From AP-15 sp963796155 (lineage in GTDB: Bacteria > Pseudomonadota > Alphaproteobacteria > ATCC43930 > CGMCC-115725), in NCBI GenBank assembly GCA_963796155.1, contig CAWCKT010000005.1, positions 1 through 64,000 of the forward strand: a stretch of 64,000 bases of DNA, read 5' to 3'. The notes beneath the pieces were generated by a model. That model saw only the letters and a program-made list of their open reading frames with translations. It was not told where the DNA came from and did no database searches. The stretch's first letter is position 1. Every line of letters begins with the position of its first letter. The position numbers were made by a program, and so were the translations under genes. Below are positions 63,112-64,000 of this stretch, in pieces.

Positions 63112-64000
63112 ATGACCAATCGGGTGAAGCTGTCGATCGCCGAACGCCTCGTCTTTGCCGAAGGTCATGCATTCGGCGCGGTCGGGCCTTATGAATGCTT
63201 GATCGGTCGCGCGCACTTCGCGGTCGACCCGGGCGCTCCGGCGCAGCGCGGCATCACCGATATCGACAAGGCGCCGACCGATCTCGAGGGCCTCGTCCAT
63301 TTCACCGGCGATTTCTCGATCCTGAAGCCGGTCGATCCCGCACGCGGCAACCGCCGCATCTTTTTCGATTACGGCAATCGCGGCAACAAGCGGGTGCTGC
63401 AGTTCTTCAACGACGCCCCGGCTTCGAACGACCCGCGCACCTTAGCGCATGCGGGGAACGGCTTTCTGATGCGCCGCGGCTACACCATCGTGTGGCTCGC
63501 CTGGCAGGGCGATCTGTTGCCGGGAAACGGGCGAATGCTGCTCGACCTGCCGGTCGCACGCGAGCGCGACCGGCCGCTGACCGGTCTCGTCCGCGTCGAG
63601 TACATCGCCGACCGCGCCGGCGTCACGACCTTCCCGCTGAGCGGCCGGGTCTCGACGCGCAGCCATCCGACGGTGTCGCTCGACCCGCGCGAGGCGCGCC
63701 TGACGCGGCGGCGCTATCCCTATGACGAGCGGATACCGGTGCCGCCCGACAGCTGGAGCTTTGCCCGAGTCGAAGGCGGCGCCGGCCTCGACAATCAGGG
63801 TGCGGTGCAAGCTCTAATCCCATCCGACAGCCATATCCACATCCCGCGCGGGTTCGAGCCGGGCTGGATTTACGAGCTGGTCTATACCGGGCGTGACCCG
63901 CTTGTGCTCGGTTTGGGCCACGTAGCCGTCCGGGATTTCGTCAGTTTCTTGCGGTACGGCGAGGAAGACGCGGCGGCTCGCGTCAACCCGCTGCGCGAAC
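63112..64000 (+). CDS. Alpha/beta hydrolase domain-containing protein (3' end outside window)
   Basis: The frame is open from ATG 63112, after TTTTTGGAGG, to the end of the window (296 codons). The N-terminal block LSIAERLVFAEGHAFGAVGPYE, then FTGDFSILKPVD and FFDYGNRGNKRVLQFFND, matches the Abhydrolase_10 family of large secreted or cytoplasmic hydrolases of unknown substrate. The catalytic serine region should lie beyond the window edge. No signal peptide is visible. Confidence 0.78.
   Translation, partial: MTNRVKLSIAERLVFAEGHAFGAVGPYECLIGRAHFAVDPGAPAQRGITDIDKAPTDLEGLVHFTGDFSILKPVDPARGNRRIFFDYGNRGNKRVLQFFNDAPASNDPRTLAHAGNGFLMRRGYTIVWLAWQGDLLPGNGRMLLDLPVARERDRPLTGLVRVEYIADRAGVTTFPLSGRVSTRSHPTVSLDPREARLTRRRYPYDERIPVPPDSWSFARVEGGAGLDNQGAVQALIPSDSHIHIPRGFEPGWIYELVYTGRDPLVLGLGHVAVRDFVSFLRYGEEDAAARVNPLRE

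Noticed and set aside
1..64000. tRNA, rRNA, CRISPR arrays, intact insertion sequences, integrases
   Set aside because: No cloverleaf-like GGTTCGAATCC regions, regularly spaced repeats, transposase motifs or integrase signatures were found while reading the gaps. Absence is by eye only; tRNAscan and an IS search would settle it.

Overview
The window looks like a high-GC alphaproteobacterial chromosome segment. Supporting signs are an NfeD/SPFH pair, a phasin with PhaR-like operator half-sites, a CtrA-type TTAA-N7-TTAA box, a two-gene molybdenum hydroxylase with a twin-arginine signal, GltBD and several class III adenylate cyclases. I cannot name the genus; a Rhodospirillales- or Rhizobiales-like relative is an inference. 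No tRNA, rRNA, CRISPR array or intact insertion sequence was seen.

Region by region. 1-6.1 kb is housekeeping: the 3' part of a phosphohexomutase, a D-Ala-D-Ala carboxypeptidase with a SPOR domain, the SPFH/NfeD pair, a phasin, a MetX-like hydrolase and a 44-residue membrane protein. 6.1-9.9 kb is a compact four-gene glycine betaine/choline-type ABC operon on the minus strand, in the same order as E. coli yehZYXW. 10.1-23.5 kb is an accessory, decaying region. It holds an intact 2Fe-2S subunit followed by one frameshifted and two truncated tandem copies of its molybdopterin partner, with a frameshifted toxin-antitoxin cassette between the first two. After these come a frameshifted cyclase-TPR gene, an intact TAXI TRAP binding protein, remnants of a second cyclase-TPR gene and of an SBF-like transporter, two perfect CRP-type palindromes, a cNMP-binding domain fragment running in frame into a UBP zinc-finger protein, and a glycogen debranching enzyme broken by one frameshift.

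23.8-35.4 kb holds an intact HAMP-type adenylate cyclase, a hydratase/malic enzyme/DUF2252 run, an intact VapBC pair, an oxidoreductase trio (luciferase-like, aldo/keto reductase, SDR), a PEP mutase/isocitrate lyase family enzyme, an MBL hydrolase and a small coiled-coil protein. 35.8-41.9 kb is gltB-gltD.

42.1-60.1 kb is the metabolic centrepiece: a seven-gene minus-strand operon, glgE - treS/maltokinase - glgB - glgX - treZ - malQ - treY, with genes overlapping or nearly touching. Together these enzymes can turn trehalose into branched alpha-glucan (TreS, maltokinase, GlgE, GlgB) and turn the glucan back into trehalose (GlgX, TreY, TreZ, with MalQ recycling short chains), which makes a closed trehalose-glucan cycle. 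GlgE carries an extra N-terminal GH13 module and an in-frame palindromic insertion. The window ends with an M20 peptidase, a less GC-rich LysM protein and the start of an alpha/beta hydrolase. The frameshifts cluster between 12.5 and 22.9 kb, while very long frames elsewhere are intact; this favours real gene decay over general sequence error.
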